This document shows positions 17,939 to 27,293 of a DNA stretch of 60,424 bases, in pieces (position 1 is the first letter of the stretch; each line of letters opens with the position of its first letter). The notes beneath the pieces were generated by a model. That model was not told where the DNA came from. It saw only the letters and a program-made list of their open reading frames with translations, and did not search any database. A program made the position numbers and the translations under genes. The DNA comes from DATKGQ01 sp035510715 (GTDB taxonomy: Bacteria > Patescibacteriota > Saccharimonadia > Saccharimonadales > UBA4665): the NCBI GenBank assembly GCA_035510715.1, contig DATKGQ010000013.1, positions 1 to 60,424 of the forward strand, in the 5' to 3' direction.

Positions 17939-19711
17939 TTATAGTGTGCGCTCTATGGCCTGCCGTGTGAAAAATTCTATTTTATCACCCACTTGCAGCT
18001 CTAAGCGGTTTTTAGTCCGGATACTAACTCCACACAGTTCTTTTTCTTGCACTATCTGCACGTCTTGTGGTCCACGCTTAAGATTAGTTATCTCCTCAAC
18101 CTCAGCAATTATCTTTTTGTCTCTTATAACCCGAGCAGAAGCTGGTAATGAGAGTGGACCCTTAGTGGTCTCCCCACCACATATGACTTCAGTCTTTGTG
18201 GTCTTGAATATAGCTTTCACAATCAGGTGGCCTTGTACCGTCTCAACAATCTCAGGTAATAGAAGCTTACTCAGCTCAGACTTTACGTTATCTATTAATT
18301 CATAAATTATGGTATATCGTCGGATTATTACTTTATCCCGGGTTGCCAAACGTTTGATGCTGTTAGGAATATCAACGTTAAAACTATAGATAACCGCTCC
18401 GCTTGTTCGGGCAATGTAGATATCATTCTCGGTTACCATCCCAATACCTGAATCAACAATTCTGACAGCAACCTCATCCGTATCAAGAACTTTAAGACTG
18501 TCCACAACAGAGGTCAATGATCCGCGGACATCGGCTTTAATGATAATGTTAAAATATTGGACCTTGTTAGTCCGGTTAATCAGCCTTATTAGATCACTGC
18601 TGCTGAGATCAACCCGACCATTGGCATTATGCCGACTACTGACAATTTTTTGGGCTTGATTTTTAGCTAGTTTTTCACTGCTTACAACTTCAAATTCATC
18701 TCCGAATTCAGGTAAAGTCTTAAATCCAGTAAGTACAACCGGCATTGACGGCGTGGCACTTAAAAGTGGCAACCCGTCGGTTGATTCAAGATTTTTTATC
18801 TTTGCAAACGTTGCTCCAGTAACTATATAATCACCTTTTTTTAAAGTCCCCCACTCCACCAAAGCATGGGCCGCTGCTCCCCGGCCGGTTTCAGTATGTG
18901 CTTCTATAATCAGTCCGCGGGCGGGAACGTTTACTTCCGCCCGCAAATCTTCCACTTCCGCCACGAGCAATATCATATCTAATAAATTTTCGATGCCTTG
19001 CTTCAGCTTAGCCGAAACTTCGACTGTGACAATATCTCCTCCCCATTCTTCAACCAGAAGTCCTTGATCAGCTAATTGCTGTTTTACCCGATTTGTATCA
19101 GCCCCCTCTTTATCTATTTTATTGATGGCAACAATCATTCTGACATCAGCCTGTTTGGCAAACCTGATTGCTTCAATAGTTTGGGGTTTAACTCCGTCAT
19201 CAGCAGCAACAACGATAACGGCAATGTCGGTTAAACGAACACCGTGTTCCCTTATAGCCGAAAAAGCTTCATGGCCAGGAGTGTCTAAAAATGTTATCGC
19301 CTTTCCTTTGTGAATAATGTAGTAAGCAGAAATGTATTGCGTTATACCACCAGCTTCTTGTTTAACTACTTGTGAGCCCTTAATAACATCAAGCAGGCTT
19401 GTCTTACCATGATCAACGTGCCCCATAAAAGTAACTACCGGCGGACGTGATACCGCTTTTTCCGATATTACCTCGCGTTGAGCTCTAGATCTAACCATTT
19501 CCAGTGGTGACGATTCCTGTTTGGTTAACTCAATGTCCAGGCCTAATTCATGAACAATAATTTGGGCCGTATCAAAGTCTACCCGTTCATTGATGGTAGT
19601 TAAAATGCCGTTCTTCATTAACTCGGTAATTAAACGGCTGACCGGCAGAGACAGTTTTTCAGCTAGAGTGCCGACGGTCACATGGTCTTCAATTTGGATT
19701 TTTTGCGACAT
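17939..19711 (-). CDS. infB: Translation initiation factor IF-2
   Basis: A 590-residue GTPase that brings fMet-tRNA to the initiation complex. A short N-terminal IF2_N domain (residues 1-60) is followed directly by the G domain with P-loop GHVDHGKT (97-104), the switch region DTPGHEAF and NKID. Domains II-IV follow. The long, charged N-terminal extension found in many bacteria is absent, so this is a minimal IF-2, which suits a reduced genome. An AAGGAG precedes the ATG. It lies 39 nt downstream of rpsA on the same strand, so initiation and ribosomal functions are probably cotranscribed. Confidence 0.96.
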   Translation of the reverse strand: MSQKIQIEDHVTVGTLAEKLSLPVSRLITELMKNGILTTINERVDFDTAQIIVHELGLDIELTKQESSPLEMVRSRAQREVISEKAVSRPPVVTFMGHVDHGKTSLLDVIKGSQVVKQEAGGITQYISAYYIIHKGKAITFLDTPGHEAFSAIREHGVRLTDIAVIVVAADDGVKPQTIEAIRFAKQADVRMIVAINKIDKEGADTNRVKQQLADQGLLVEEWGGDIVTVEVSAKLKQGIENLLDMILLVAEVEDLRAEVNVPARGLIIEAHTETGRGAAAHALVEWGTLKKGDYIVTGATFAKIKNLESTDGLPLLSATPSMPVVLTGFKTLPEFGDEFEVVSSEKLAKNQAQKIVSSRHNANGRVDLSSSDLIRLINRTNKVQYFNIIIKADVRGSLTSVVDSLKVLDTDEVAVRIVDSGIGMVTENDIYIARTSGAVIYSFNVDIPNSIKRLATRDKVIIRRYTIIYELIDNVKSELSKLLLPEIVETVQGHLIVKAIFKTTKTEVICGGETTKGPLSLPASARVIRDKKIIAEVEEITNLKRGPQDVQIVQEKELCGVSIRTKNRLELQVGDKIEFFTRQAIERTL

Positions 19712-19750
19712 TTCGCACTCCTTTCTGTCTCTATGCGGTACTACATAAGA

Positions 19751-20815
19751 CTATTTTGTATCCTTTAGGCTAAGCGCTATTTTGCGTGTTTCGGTATCGA
19801 TACCTAAAATCTTAAACTTCTTCTTTTCATTAAGTTGAAAGATTTTTTCCGGATCAACCGCTTCCGTATCACTCATTTCAGAAACATGGACCAGTGCCTC
19901 AACGGCAGGGCTTAGTTGTACAAACGCTCCAAACGGTGTAATGCGGGTTATCTTACCCTCTACAACTTCATTCTTCTTAAAGACCTTCACTTCTTTCAGC
20001 CACGGATCCTCAGACATTTGCTTTAAGCTGAGACTTAGTCGGTCCTTGTCAATTGCAATGATTTTTGCCTTAACTGTTTCTCCCAATTTTAGATAGTTCC
20101 TGGGGTCTTCTACTCTTTCCCAAGATATTTCAGATATATGGATTAAACCTTCAATGCCATCTACGTTTACAAAGGCACCGAAATCAATAACTCCGGTTAT
20201 AACTCCTTCAACTGTATCGCCAACTTTAAGATTGCTTAAGCGTGCTTGCATATCATCACGGACCGCTTCTTTTTCTGAAAAGATTAATTTATTATCTCTA
20301 CGGCTTGAATCGAGAATTCGTACTCGTAATGACTTATTGACTAAAGCATGCAATTTCTGAAGAATTTCATCCTTATCTGCTCCTGAAACTCTTGGGTAAT
20401 GACCGGCTGCTAATTGAGAAACAGGCAGAAATCCTCTAATGCCCTCCAACTCAATCAATAGGCCGCCTCGATTAGCATCATATGGCACTACATCTATAAT
20501 TTCTTGCTCATCATGTATGCGTTGCAGTTCGTCCCAACCCCTGTCCTTTACCGCCCGCTTCATACTCAGTAAGGCATAACCATCCTCAAGTTCCGGGTCA
20601 ACAACGCTAACTGTAATACTTTGGCCGACTATTAGCTCCTGCCCGTAACCGATTTCGCGTCTTAACACAACACCGACACCATTAGGACCTAAATCCACCC
20701 ATAGCTCGTGTTTTTTAACTGATGTGATTACTCCACTGACAACGTCAGCGGTATGAAGTGATGGAATTGCGTTTTTCGCCAACAAATCATCCATCGAGAT
20801 TGCTTGTTTTGACAT
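19751..20815 (-). CDS. rpsA: 30S ribosomal protein bS1, four S1 domains
   Basis: About 354 residues containing four S1/OB RNA-binding domains (roughly residues 20-90, 105-175, 193-262 and 278-348). Domains 3 and 4 are the clearest, with GVIDFGAFVNVDGIEGLIH and KITRITPFGAFVQLSP. E. coli S1 has six domains; four is usual in Gram-positive and CPR genomes. It helps mRNAs bind the ribosome. Two ATGs lie close together: AAGGAGG is one nucleotide before the first (20824) but ten before the second (20815), so the second is more likely. Confidence 0.92.
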   Translation of the reverse strand: MSKQAISMDDLLAKNAIPSLHTADVVSGVITSVKKHELWVDLGPNGVGVVLRREIGYGQELIVGQSITVSVVDPELEDGYALLSMKRAVKDRGWDELQRIHDEQEIIDVVPYDANRGGLLIELEGIRGFLPVSQLAAGHYPRVSGADKDEILQKLHALVNKSLRVRILDSSRRDNKLIFSEKEAVRDDMQARLSNLKVGDTVEGVITGVIDFGAFVNVDGIEGLIHISEISWERVEDPRNYLKLGETVKAKIIAIDKDRLSLSLKQMSEDPWLKEVKVFKKNEVVEGKITRITPFGAFVQLSPAVEALVHVSEMSDTEAVDPEKIFQLNEKKKFKILGIDTETRKIALSLKDTK

Positions 20816-20991
20816 GTATGCCATGCCTCCTTAAAATGTATTTTCTGGCTATTGTAACTACCGGCTTACATGGTAGCCCGGTTATATTACGTTACTCCTT
20901 AGCAAGATTGGTTATTATTATAACTGTTTCTGCTTGTTGGGTCAAAAGTTACTGATAAGTACAACTTCAAAATTATGATACACTGGAAGTA

Positions 20992-21813
20992 ATGTATCTA
21001 GGGATAGATATCGGGGGGACAAAAACCCTAATTGCAAGTCTTGATGACAATGGTGTGATCCAGGAGGAAAATAAATTTCCCACTCCACGCTCCTATAAAA
21101 CATTCATTGATTCTTTGGAGAATAACGTTGCCAAATTATCTACACACGAATTTATGGCTTGCGGCGCCGGAGTACCTGGCCGCCTAGATAGAAAAAAGGG
21201 TGTCGCCATCGCTTTTGGCAATCTTACTTGGCATAACGTACCCATTCAAAAGGATATTAAAAGCATCGCAAAATGTCCTGTGGTAATTGAAAACGATACT
21301 AAAATGGCCGGATTATCCGAAGCAATGCTATTAAAAGATCACTACCAAAAAGTTTTATATGTCACTATTAGCACGGGTATCAATAGTGGCCTGATAGTTA
21401 ACCAGCAAATCGACAGTGACCTGGCTGATTCGGAAACTGGTGATATGATGCTCCAGCATGGTGACAAATTGATGAAATGGGAGAGTTTTGCATCAGGCAA
21501 AGCCATTGTAGAGCAATTTGGTAAACAAGCATATGAAATCCATAGTGTCCAAATTTGGAGAATTATTGCAGCTAACATCGCCGTTGGTTTAATTGATTTA
21601 ATAGCCGTAATGCAACCAGAGGTAATAGTTCTTGGCGGCGGCGTTGGTAGTTATTATTCCCGGTATGGTCGCTATTTAAAAGCTAGTCTTAAACGCTATG
21701 AAAACGCTATGATGCCAATTCCTCCGATTCGTGAAGCAGCTAGACCTGAAAGAGCGGTTGTATACGGCTGTTACGACTTAGCAAAGGCTCGATATGGAAC
21801 AATTAATCCATAA
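20992..21813 (+). CDS. ROK-family sugar kinase
   Basis: A 273-residue actin-fold protein of the ROK family, probably phosphorylating glucose or a related sugar with ATP. The phosphate-binding motif GIDIGGTKT is at residues 4-12, the catalytic region reads VVIENDTKMAGLSE with the expected Asp, and a second phosphate motif reads VLGGGVGS. The zinc-binding CxCGxxGC loop of classical ROK kinases is absent: that segment reads WESFASGKAI without the cysteines. It is transcribed divergently from rpsA; TATGAT lies 12 nt before the ATG, so the leader is very short. It overlaps the next gene by 20 nt. Confidence 0.85.
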   Translation: MYLGIDIGGTKTLIASLDDNGVIQEENKFPTPRSYKTFIDSLENNVAKLSTHEFMACGAGVPGRLDRKKGVAIAFGNLTWHNVPIQKDIKSIAKCPVVIENDTKMAGLSEAMLLKDHYQKVLYVTISTGINSGLIVNQQIDSDLADSETGDMMLQHGDKLMKWESFASGKAIVEQFGKQAYEIHSVQIWRIIAANIAVGLIDLIAVMQPEVIVLGGGVGSYYSRYGRYLKASLKRYENAMMPIPPIREAARPERAVVYGCYDLAKARYGTINP

Positions 21814-22267
21814 ATTAAAGAAAGATTATCCTAATATTAAGTTTCGCGCGGCAAAACAATTTAGCTGGTCGCCTCGAACCCAGGAAGTGTTATTTGTTGT
21901 CAAAAGTAATAAAACCGGTCAATGGTCAGTACTTCATGAATTAAGCCATGCTTTACTTGGACACAATAGCTATATGTATGATTATGAGCTTATCCAACTT
22001 GAGATCGATGCCTGGGAAGAGGCACTAAAAATTGCACCAAACTATCATCTAGTTATAGATGAAGAACATATACAGAGTTGTCTTGACACATACAAAGACT
22101 GGCTTCACAGAAGAAGCAGATGTCCGGTTTGTGAGCATCAAGGGATCCAAGATCAACCAACTTTATATCGTTGTTTTAATTGTCATGCCTCATGGCGCGT
22201 TACGGCTTCTCGTTTCTGTAGGCCCTATAGGCAACTCGACCAAACTAATAAGATCGCCTACTATTAA
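21794..22267 (+). CDS. ImmA/IrrE-like zinc metallopeptidase with C-terminal zinc ribbon
   Basis: A 157-residue protein with an HELSHALLGH active site near residue 48: two His ligands and the catalytic Glu, followed by LEIDAWEEAL, which can give the third ligand as in the ImmA/IrrE group. The C-terminal part holds a four-cysteine zinc ribbon (CPVC, then CFNC). It overlaps the ROK gene by 20 nt, so it is coupled to it. ImmA-type proteins often cut repressors, but no repressor is adjacent here, so the substrate is unknown. The combination with a zinc ribbon suggests nucleic-acid or protein binding. Confidence 0.7.
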   Translation: MEQLIHKLKKDYPNIKFRAAKQFSWSPRTQEVLFVVKSNKTGQWSVLHELSHALLGHNSYMYDYELIQLEIDAWEEALKIAPNYHLVIDEEHIQSCLDTYKDWLHRRSRCPVCEHQGIQDQPTLYRCFNCHASWRVTASRFCRPYRQLDQTNKIAYY

Positions 22268-22282
22268 TAAGCGATCTTATCT
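22248..22282 (+). terminator. Hairpin at the end of the ROK/peptidase operon
   Basis: A ten-base inverted repeat (ATAAGATCGC with GCGATCTTAT) straddles the stop codon of the peptidase gene. The T-run is weak, so it is a probable rather than certain terminator. Confidence 0.45.
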
Positions 22283-22305
22283 AAGAAGTTACTTAATTAT
22301 GTAAA

Positions 22306-22509
22306 TTAAGCAGTCTTGTTAGAGCTGCGTCGGCGGCTAATACGACCACCTTTGGCACCAGCAATACGGGCTAATTCACGATTGGCATAAAAACCACCAG
22401 TTCGGCCATTACGACCGCCCTTGGCACCAATCTTAGCATAGAAATTTGCACCGTACTTTTTGATGTTAGTAGCAGCTGCCAACCTTCCACCTTGAATTGT
22501 TCCAGCCAT
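22306..22509 (-). CDS. KGG-repeat small basic protein
   Basis: A 67-residue, very basic Gly/Lys/Arg-rich protein with repeated IGAKGGRNGR and IAGAKGGRISR motifs, the KGG repeat also seen in YciG-type stress proteins and in many CPR genomes. It ends in a run of arginines, so binding to nucleic acid or the ribosome is plausible. GGGAGAA sits about 3-9 nt before the ATG. It follows the rRNA operon on the same strand, behind a terminator-like hairpin. Read-through from the strong rrn promoter could make it abundant; that is inference. Confidence 0.75.
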   Translation of the reverse strand: MAGTIQGGRLAAATNIKKYGANFYAKIGAKGGRNGRTGGFYANRELARIAGAKGGRISRRRSSNKTA

Positions 22510-22547
22510 ATTCTTCTCCCTTTATTTAGTCTATTCCTCGATTGAAA

Positions 22548-22577
22548 CAAAAAGAGTCCCGTGGCTACGGAACCCTC
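22548..22577 (-). terminator. Rho-independent terminator after the rRNA operon
   Basis: On the minus strand a GC-containing hairpin (22554-22577, arms GAGGGTTCCGT and ACGGGACTC) is followed by TTTTTG. It separates 5S rRNA from the KGG gene. A second perfect hairpin at about 22668-22697 (AAAGTCCTTCC with GGAGGACTTT) lies immediately after 5S but lacks a T-run and may serve processing. Confidence 0.7.
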
Positions 22578-22701
22578 ATTTACTTCATTTCGAATGTACT
22601 TATGATAACATTCCATTGTGCTAAAGTCAATAGCATTTTAAATAATTATCAATGACCTTACAAGGATAAAGTCCTCCCTATTCGGAAGGACTTTATATAA
22701 T

Positions 22702-22813
22702 TCGGCACCGTGCTATTTTCCCAGGGGTGAACCCCAAGTATTGTAACCGCTGCGAGGCTTAACTTCTGTGTTCGGTATGGGAACAGGTGTTTCCCTCGCG
22801 CCATGGGCACCGA
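22702..22813 (-). rRNA. rrf: 5S ribosomal RNA
   Basis: About 112 nt with the conserved core CCGAACACAGAAGTTAAGCC and the loop CCATACCGAAC. The first eight bases (UCGGUGCC) pair with the last eight (GGUGCCGA), which fixes the ends to within a base or two. It lies 128 nt downstream of 23S in the same operon. Confidence 0.93.
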
Positions 22814-23224
22814 TGACGTCTATCGCATAAAGACGGATATCGATGTCCATTAATTTGTTAAGGCAAACGGGTGCTGATAATGCACCAATAACTAGTCAAT
22901 TGCTACTTCCACAAAAAAACTATAAATAGTATTTGTGGAAGATCATAAAAAGTCAATGGACCTATTAGTACGCTTTGGCTCCACACGTTACCGTGCTTCC
23001 ACCTTGCGCCTATCAACCTGATCGTCTTTCAGGGGTCTCATGGGGAAATCAAATCTTGAGGTCAGCTTCGCGCTTAATATGCTTTCAGCGCTTATCTGGT
23101 CCGCACATAGCTACCCAGCCATGCCCTTGGTAGAACAACTGGTACACCAGCGGTGCGTTCATCCCGGTCCTCTCGTACTAGGGATAAAGCCTCTCAAATT
23201 TCCTATTGTCCACAGCGGATATGA

Positions 23225-23265
<41 letters not shown>

Positions 23266-23946
23266 TCTTTAACCGGCGAACAGCCGGACCCTTGGGACCT
23301 GCTTCAGCCCCAGGATGAGATGAGCCGACATCGAGGTGCCAAACAGCGCCGTCTATGTGAACTATTGGGCGCTATAAGCCTGTTATCCCCGGCGTAACTT
23401 TTATCCGAAAGCGCTGCCGATACCACACTCATGTACAAATATGTACGGACAGCGGAAAACTTACTCCCACTTTCGTGCCTGTTCGGGTTGTCACCCTCAC
23501 AGTCAAGCTGGCTTATGCGTATACACTATCGATTCGATTTCCATCCGAATCTAGCCAACCTTTGAACGCCTCCGATACTTTTTAGGAGGCAACCGCCCCA
23601 GTTAAACTATCCACCAGACACGGTCCCCGACCCTGAAACTAATCACGAAATAAATTCATGAATAGTTTGAGGGCCAGGTAAGAACAAGATCATAACAAGA
23701 GTGGTATTTCACTGTTGACTCCACCTAAGCTAGCGCCTAAGCTTCAAAGTCTCCCACCTATTCTACACATGTTACAACCCAGCTCAATGCCAAGTTATAG
23801 TAAAGCTGCACGGGGTCTTTCCGTCCTGCTGCGGACAGACGGCATCTTTACCGTCAATGCACTTTCACCGAGCTCTTCGTTGAGACAGTACCCATATCAT
23901 TACGCCATTCGTGCGGGTCAGAACTTACCTGACAAGGAATTTCGCT

Positions 23947-24257
23947 CAATAGTCTATATTAGCGACTTGCGTTTGTTATATAACAGCACGTCTTTGCTGT
24001 TCTCTATGTCGCCATAGAGTTCGGACTATATCTTGTCCTATAATTCAGGACTCTGACATGTAGTCTCTGAGGGTTCTCCAAGAGAAGCTTGAAGCCTTCC
24101 CTGCTGATTGTCTGCACCTATTACATTGTCACTCACTTAATTAAGTAAGTAGTATAGGATACTCAGGTATTCCAGCATATGGTCAGATTTTTTCTTTAAA
24201 ACCTCATGGCAGAGGTAAACAAGAAGGGGTCTTACACCCCACTAAAGCAGTGCTCCT
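23947..24257 (-). mobile_element. Group I intron in 23S rRNA at E. coli position 1931, ORF-less
   Basis: A 311-nt intervening sequence. The 5' exon ends in U (AAGGU) and the intron ends in G (UAUUG) before AGCGAAAUUCC, the rule for group I introns. Core blocks are visible in the sense strand: AAUCAGCAGGG (P4-P6 region), CUCAGAGACUACAUG (P7 region) and GAUAUAGUCC (P7 3' strand). It has no ORF and should be able to self-splice, though this is untested. It shares several blocks with the neighbouring intron and looks like a smaller relative. Position 1931 is a known intron site in bacterial 23S genes. Confidence 0.88.
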
Positions 24258-24271
24258 ACCTTAGGACGGTT

Positions 24272-24971
24272 CCTTTGTGTTAGCTGTATATCGCTATACA
24301 GAGCGGACTATATCATCTCACTCACGTGAGCCTGGCGTATAGTCTCTGAGGATTCTGCAATACATCTGTAATTTTGTATTTTCGTTGTCTATTAGTGACC
24401 ATTAGCTCCCTGATTGACAAAACCTTGTTTAGCCCTTCTGGAGTTAAATGCTCTCCTCTAACGATAATTGTCGCTGCTTCAAGTAATAGTTGAAGACGTA
24501 ACGCTTGTCGATTAGAGAGAAGTGGAAAGCGTGAAAAAAATTCACGCACAACTTCATTAATATCAGCGATTTTTCTAATTTCAAAATAACAGATTCCATC
24601 TTTTCGAAACCTGATAGTTCCACATCCGAGGGTTTTCTGAAAGAGTTTGGGAATTGTTGGATCTTGTTGAGTCACATTAAAACTAGTAACTAGCTTCCAA
24701 CCATTTCTGTAATCAGACGGTCGCCTTATTACAGAAATATTAAAACTTCCCTCTCCATCAGCAAAACCCGCTAGATAATGGCCAAGTTCTTTGGGAATAT
24801 GTTGCAGTCTTTCCTGCTGATTGTCCGCACCTGTCGCATTTTCACTCATTATTTAGACCCTAAGCCTATTTTAAAACTTAAATTCATAATAACAAGTAGC
24901 GCAGGATTCTAAAGCTTTTTAAGCACGGGGTTTCCAGCATATGGCCAAGTTTTACAACTACTGTATCGTCA
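24272..24971 (-). mobile_element. Group I intron in 23S rRNA at E. coli position 1917, with homing endonuclease
   Basis: A 700-nt intervening sequence inserted in the loop of helix 69, after U1917 (exon GUAACUAU) and before AACCGUCC. It ends in G. Core blocks match those of the 311-nt intron: CAUAUGCUGGAA, GGACAAUCAGCAGG, CCUCAGAGACUAUA and GAUAUAGUCCG. It encodes a LAGLIDADG endonuclease whose reading frame covers much of the core. Only 14 nt of exon (24258-24271) separate it from the next intron. Position 1917 is a documented group I intron site in other bacteria. Confidence 0.9.
24322..24849 (-). CDS. LAGLIDADG homing endonuclease
   Basis: A 175-residue single-motif endonuclease. The motif reads LAGFADGEGSF (residues 26-36), whose DGEG carries the acidic metal ligand, and a typical IRKIADINEVV-type helix follows. 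Single-motif enzymes act as dimers on a nearly symmetric site; the expected target is the intronless 23S helix 69 region. The first 16 residues (MSENATGADNQQERLQ) are encoded by the P4-P6 core sequence, and the last dozen by the P7 region. The ORF is thus embedded in the ribozyme core rather than in a peripheral loop. No Shine-Dalgarno is evident. Confidence 0.88.
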   Translation of the reverse strand: MSENATGADNQQERLQHIPKELGHYLAGFADGEGSFNISVIRRPSDYRNGWKLVTSFNVTQQDPTIPKLFQKTLGCGTIRFRKDGICYFEIRKIADINEVVREFFSRFPLLSNRQALRLQLLLEAATIIVRGEHLTPEGLNKVLSIRELMVTNRQRKYKITDVLQNPQRLYARLT

Positions 24972-26337
24972 ATAGTTACCGCCGCCGTTCACTGGGGCTT
25001 CAGTTCAAAGCATACACTTCTCCCCTTAACCTTCCAGCACCGGGCAGGCGTCAGCCCCTATACATCCACTTTCGTGTTAGCAGAGACCTGTGTTTTTGGT
25101 AAACAGTTGCATGGGTTCTTTAGCTGCGGCCTCCTAATGGAGGCAGGCCTTATTCCGAAGTTACGGCCGCTTGTTTGCCGAGTTCCTTAACGAAGAATCA
25201 CTCGTACACCTTGGTCTACTCGACCTGAGCACCTGTGTCGGTTTGCGGTACGGATAGCCTTACACATAAGTTTAAAAACTTTTCTTGTCAGCACTGTTAT
25301 AGAAATCCAACCGTAAGGTCGTTTCATTCCCTCGTTTTTCTCGAGGTTAGACGGATATAACCATGAATCCGATTCTACTAATATGCCGCGCATCTTTAAA
25401 CAATGTAAAACTAGTACGGGAATATTAACCCGTTGTCCATCGCCTACGCTACTCGCCTCGACTTAGGACCGACTAACCCTGGGACGATTACCGTAGCCCA
25501 GGAAACCTTGCTCTTTCGGTGGGCAGGATTCTCACCTGCCTTATAGTTACTCATTCCAGCATTCTCACTTGATAACGCTCCACCAGATCTCACAATCTGA
25601 CTTCAGTGCGATATCAACGCTCCTCTACCACTCCTAGCAAGCTAGGAGTTCGCATCTTCGGTATTACACTTGAGCCCCGTTACATTTTCCGCGCAAGGTC
25701 TCTTGACGAGTGAGCTGTTACGCACTCTTTAAATGTATGGCTGCTTCTAAGCCAACATCCTCGTTGTTTAAGAAACCTCACCTCGTTTCCCACTTAGTGT
25801 AAATTTAGGGACCTTAGATGGCGATCTGGGCTGTTTCCCTTTCGAGCGACGAGCTTAGCCCCGCCGTTCTGACTGCTGCGATTCCACAGATAGTATTCGT
25901 AGTTTGTCAAGGGTGAGTACTCTCACGAGCCCCATTCCAAAACAGAGCTCTACCCCTACCTGCTACCACGCAACGCTAGCCCTAAAGCTATTTCGAGGAG
26001 AACCAGCTATCTCCGAGTTCGATTAGCATTTCACCACTAACCACAGCTCATCCAAGCGTATTGCAAATCACACTGGTGCGGCCCTCCACGCGGTTTTACC
26101 CGCGCTTCAGCCTGGCCATGGTTAGATCACTCGGTTTCGGGTCTATTCACATGCACTAGGACGCCCTATTCAGGCTCGCTTTCACTACGCCTCCGCCAAA
26201 TGGCTTAAGCTTGCGCATGCAAATAACTCGCTGGATCGTTCTACAAAAAGCACGCCGTCACCAGATAAATCTGGCTCCGACTCCTTGTACGCACACAATT
26301 TCAGGATCTATTTCACTCCCATTCCTGGGTTCTTTTA

Positions 26338-26368
<31 letters not shown>

Positions 26369-27293
26369 ATCGTAAGATATATTTAGCCTTGGAGGGTGGA
26401 CCCCCCAGATTCAATCAGGGTTTCACGTGTCCCGATTTACTCGACAAAAACAAATATAAGGTTAGCGAAACTTTGCATACCAGGCTATCACTGTCTTTGG
26501 CGCTTCTTTCCAAAAGCTTCTGCTCGCAACGCTATTAATTAGAACCTTATGTACGATAATGGTAGATCGTACTTCCAATACGGAAAACTGAGCAAGCTCA
26601 GGGCTCCGTACTGGTTGTTTGTAATGTCACAACCCCATTTAGATCTTCGTCTACCAACTTATCCGTCTGTTACCAGACGGAAACCTAAAAGGTTTGGGCT
26701 GTTCCGGATTCGCTCGCCACTACTACCGGAATCGTTATTTACTTTCTCTTCCTCGGGGTACTAAGATGTTTCAGTTCTCCCGCTTACCGCTATCTCGTCC
26801 TATATATTCAGACAAGTGCTAATAGACATGACTCTATTAAGGTTTCCCCATTCGGACATCTTCGGATCAAAGTTTAGTTAGCAACTCCCCGAAGCTTATC
26901 GCAGCTCCTCACGTCCTTCATCGGTATCTCACGTCAAGGCATTCTTTGTGTGCGCTTGAGTAACTTTTTACGATGTGCAATTGACTAGTTATTGGTAATT
27001 ACCAATAATTTGCCGTTTGCCTTAAATTATTTACTTCCAAATTTTTAAGTTACAAAGCTCAAGCGTCCCAATTAGTCTTACCTGCTTTTCTGGTAGCTTG
27101 AGTTTATGCTAGAAACTATTTTTTCCGATAGTCTCAATGCCTAAACTCAAACGTCGACCTACATCATATCAACAATAACAGGGGTAGTCAAGCTAATAGT
27201 GATGTAATACTTCCTACGTTTTTATACTTCAAAAGCACATAAAATAACAATATTGTGACAATAAACGTTATGAAAATAATTATAATTTTTAAG

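Noticed and set aside
22059..22304. Overlapping frame within the zinc peptidase gene
   Set aside because: The main frame carries HELSHALLGH and the zinc-ribbon cysteines; the other frame has no features.
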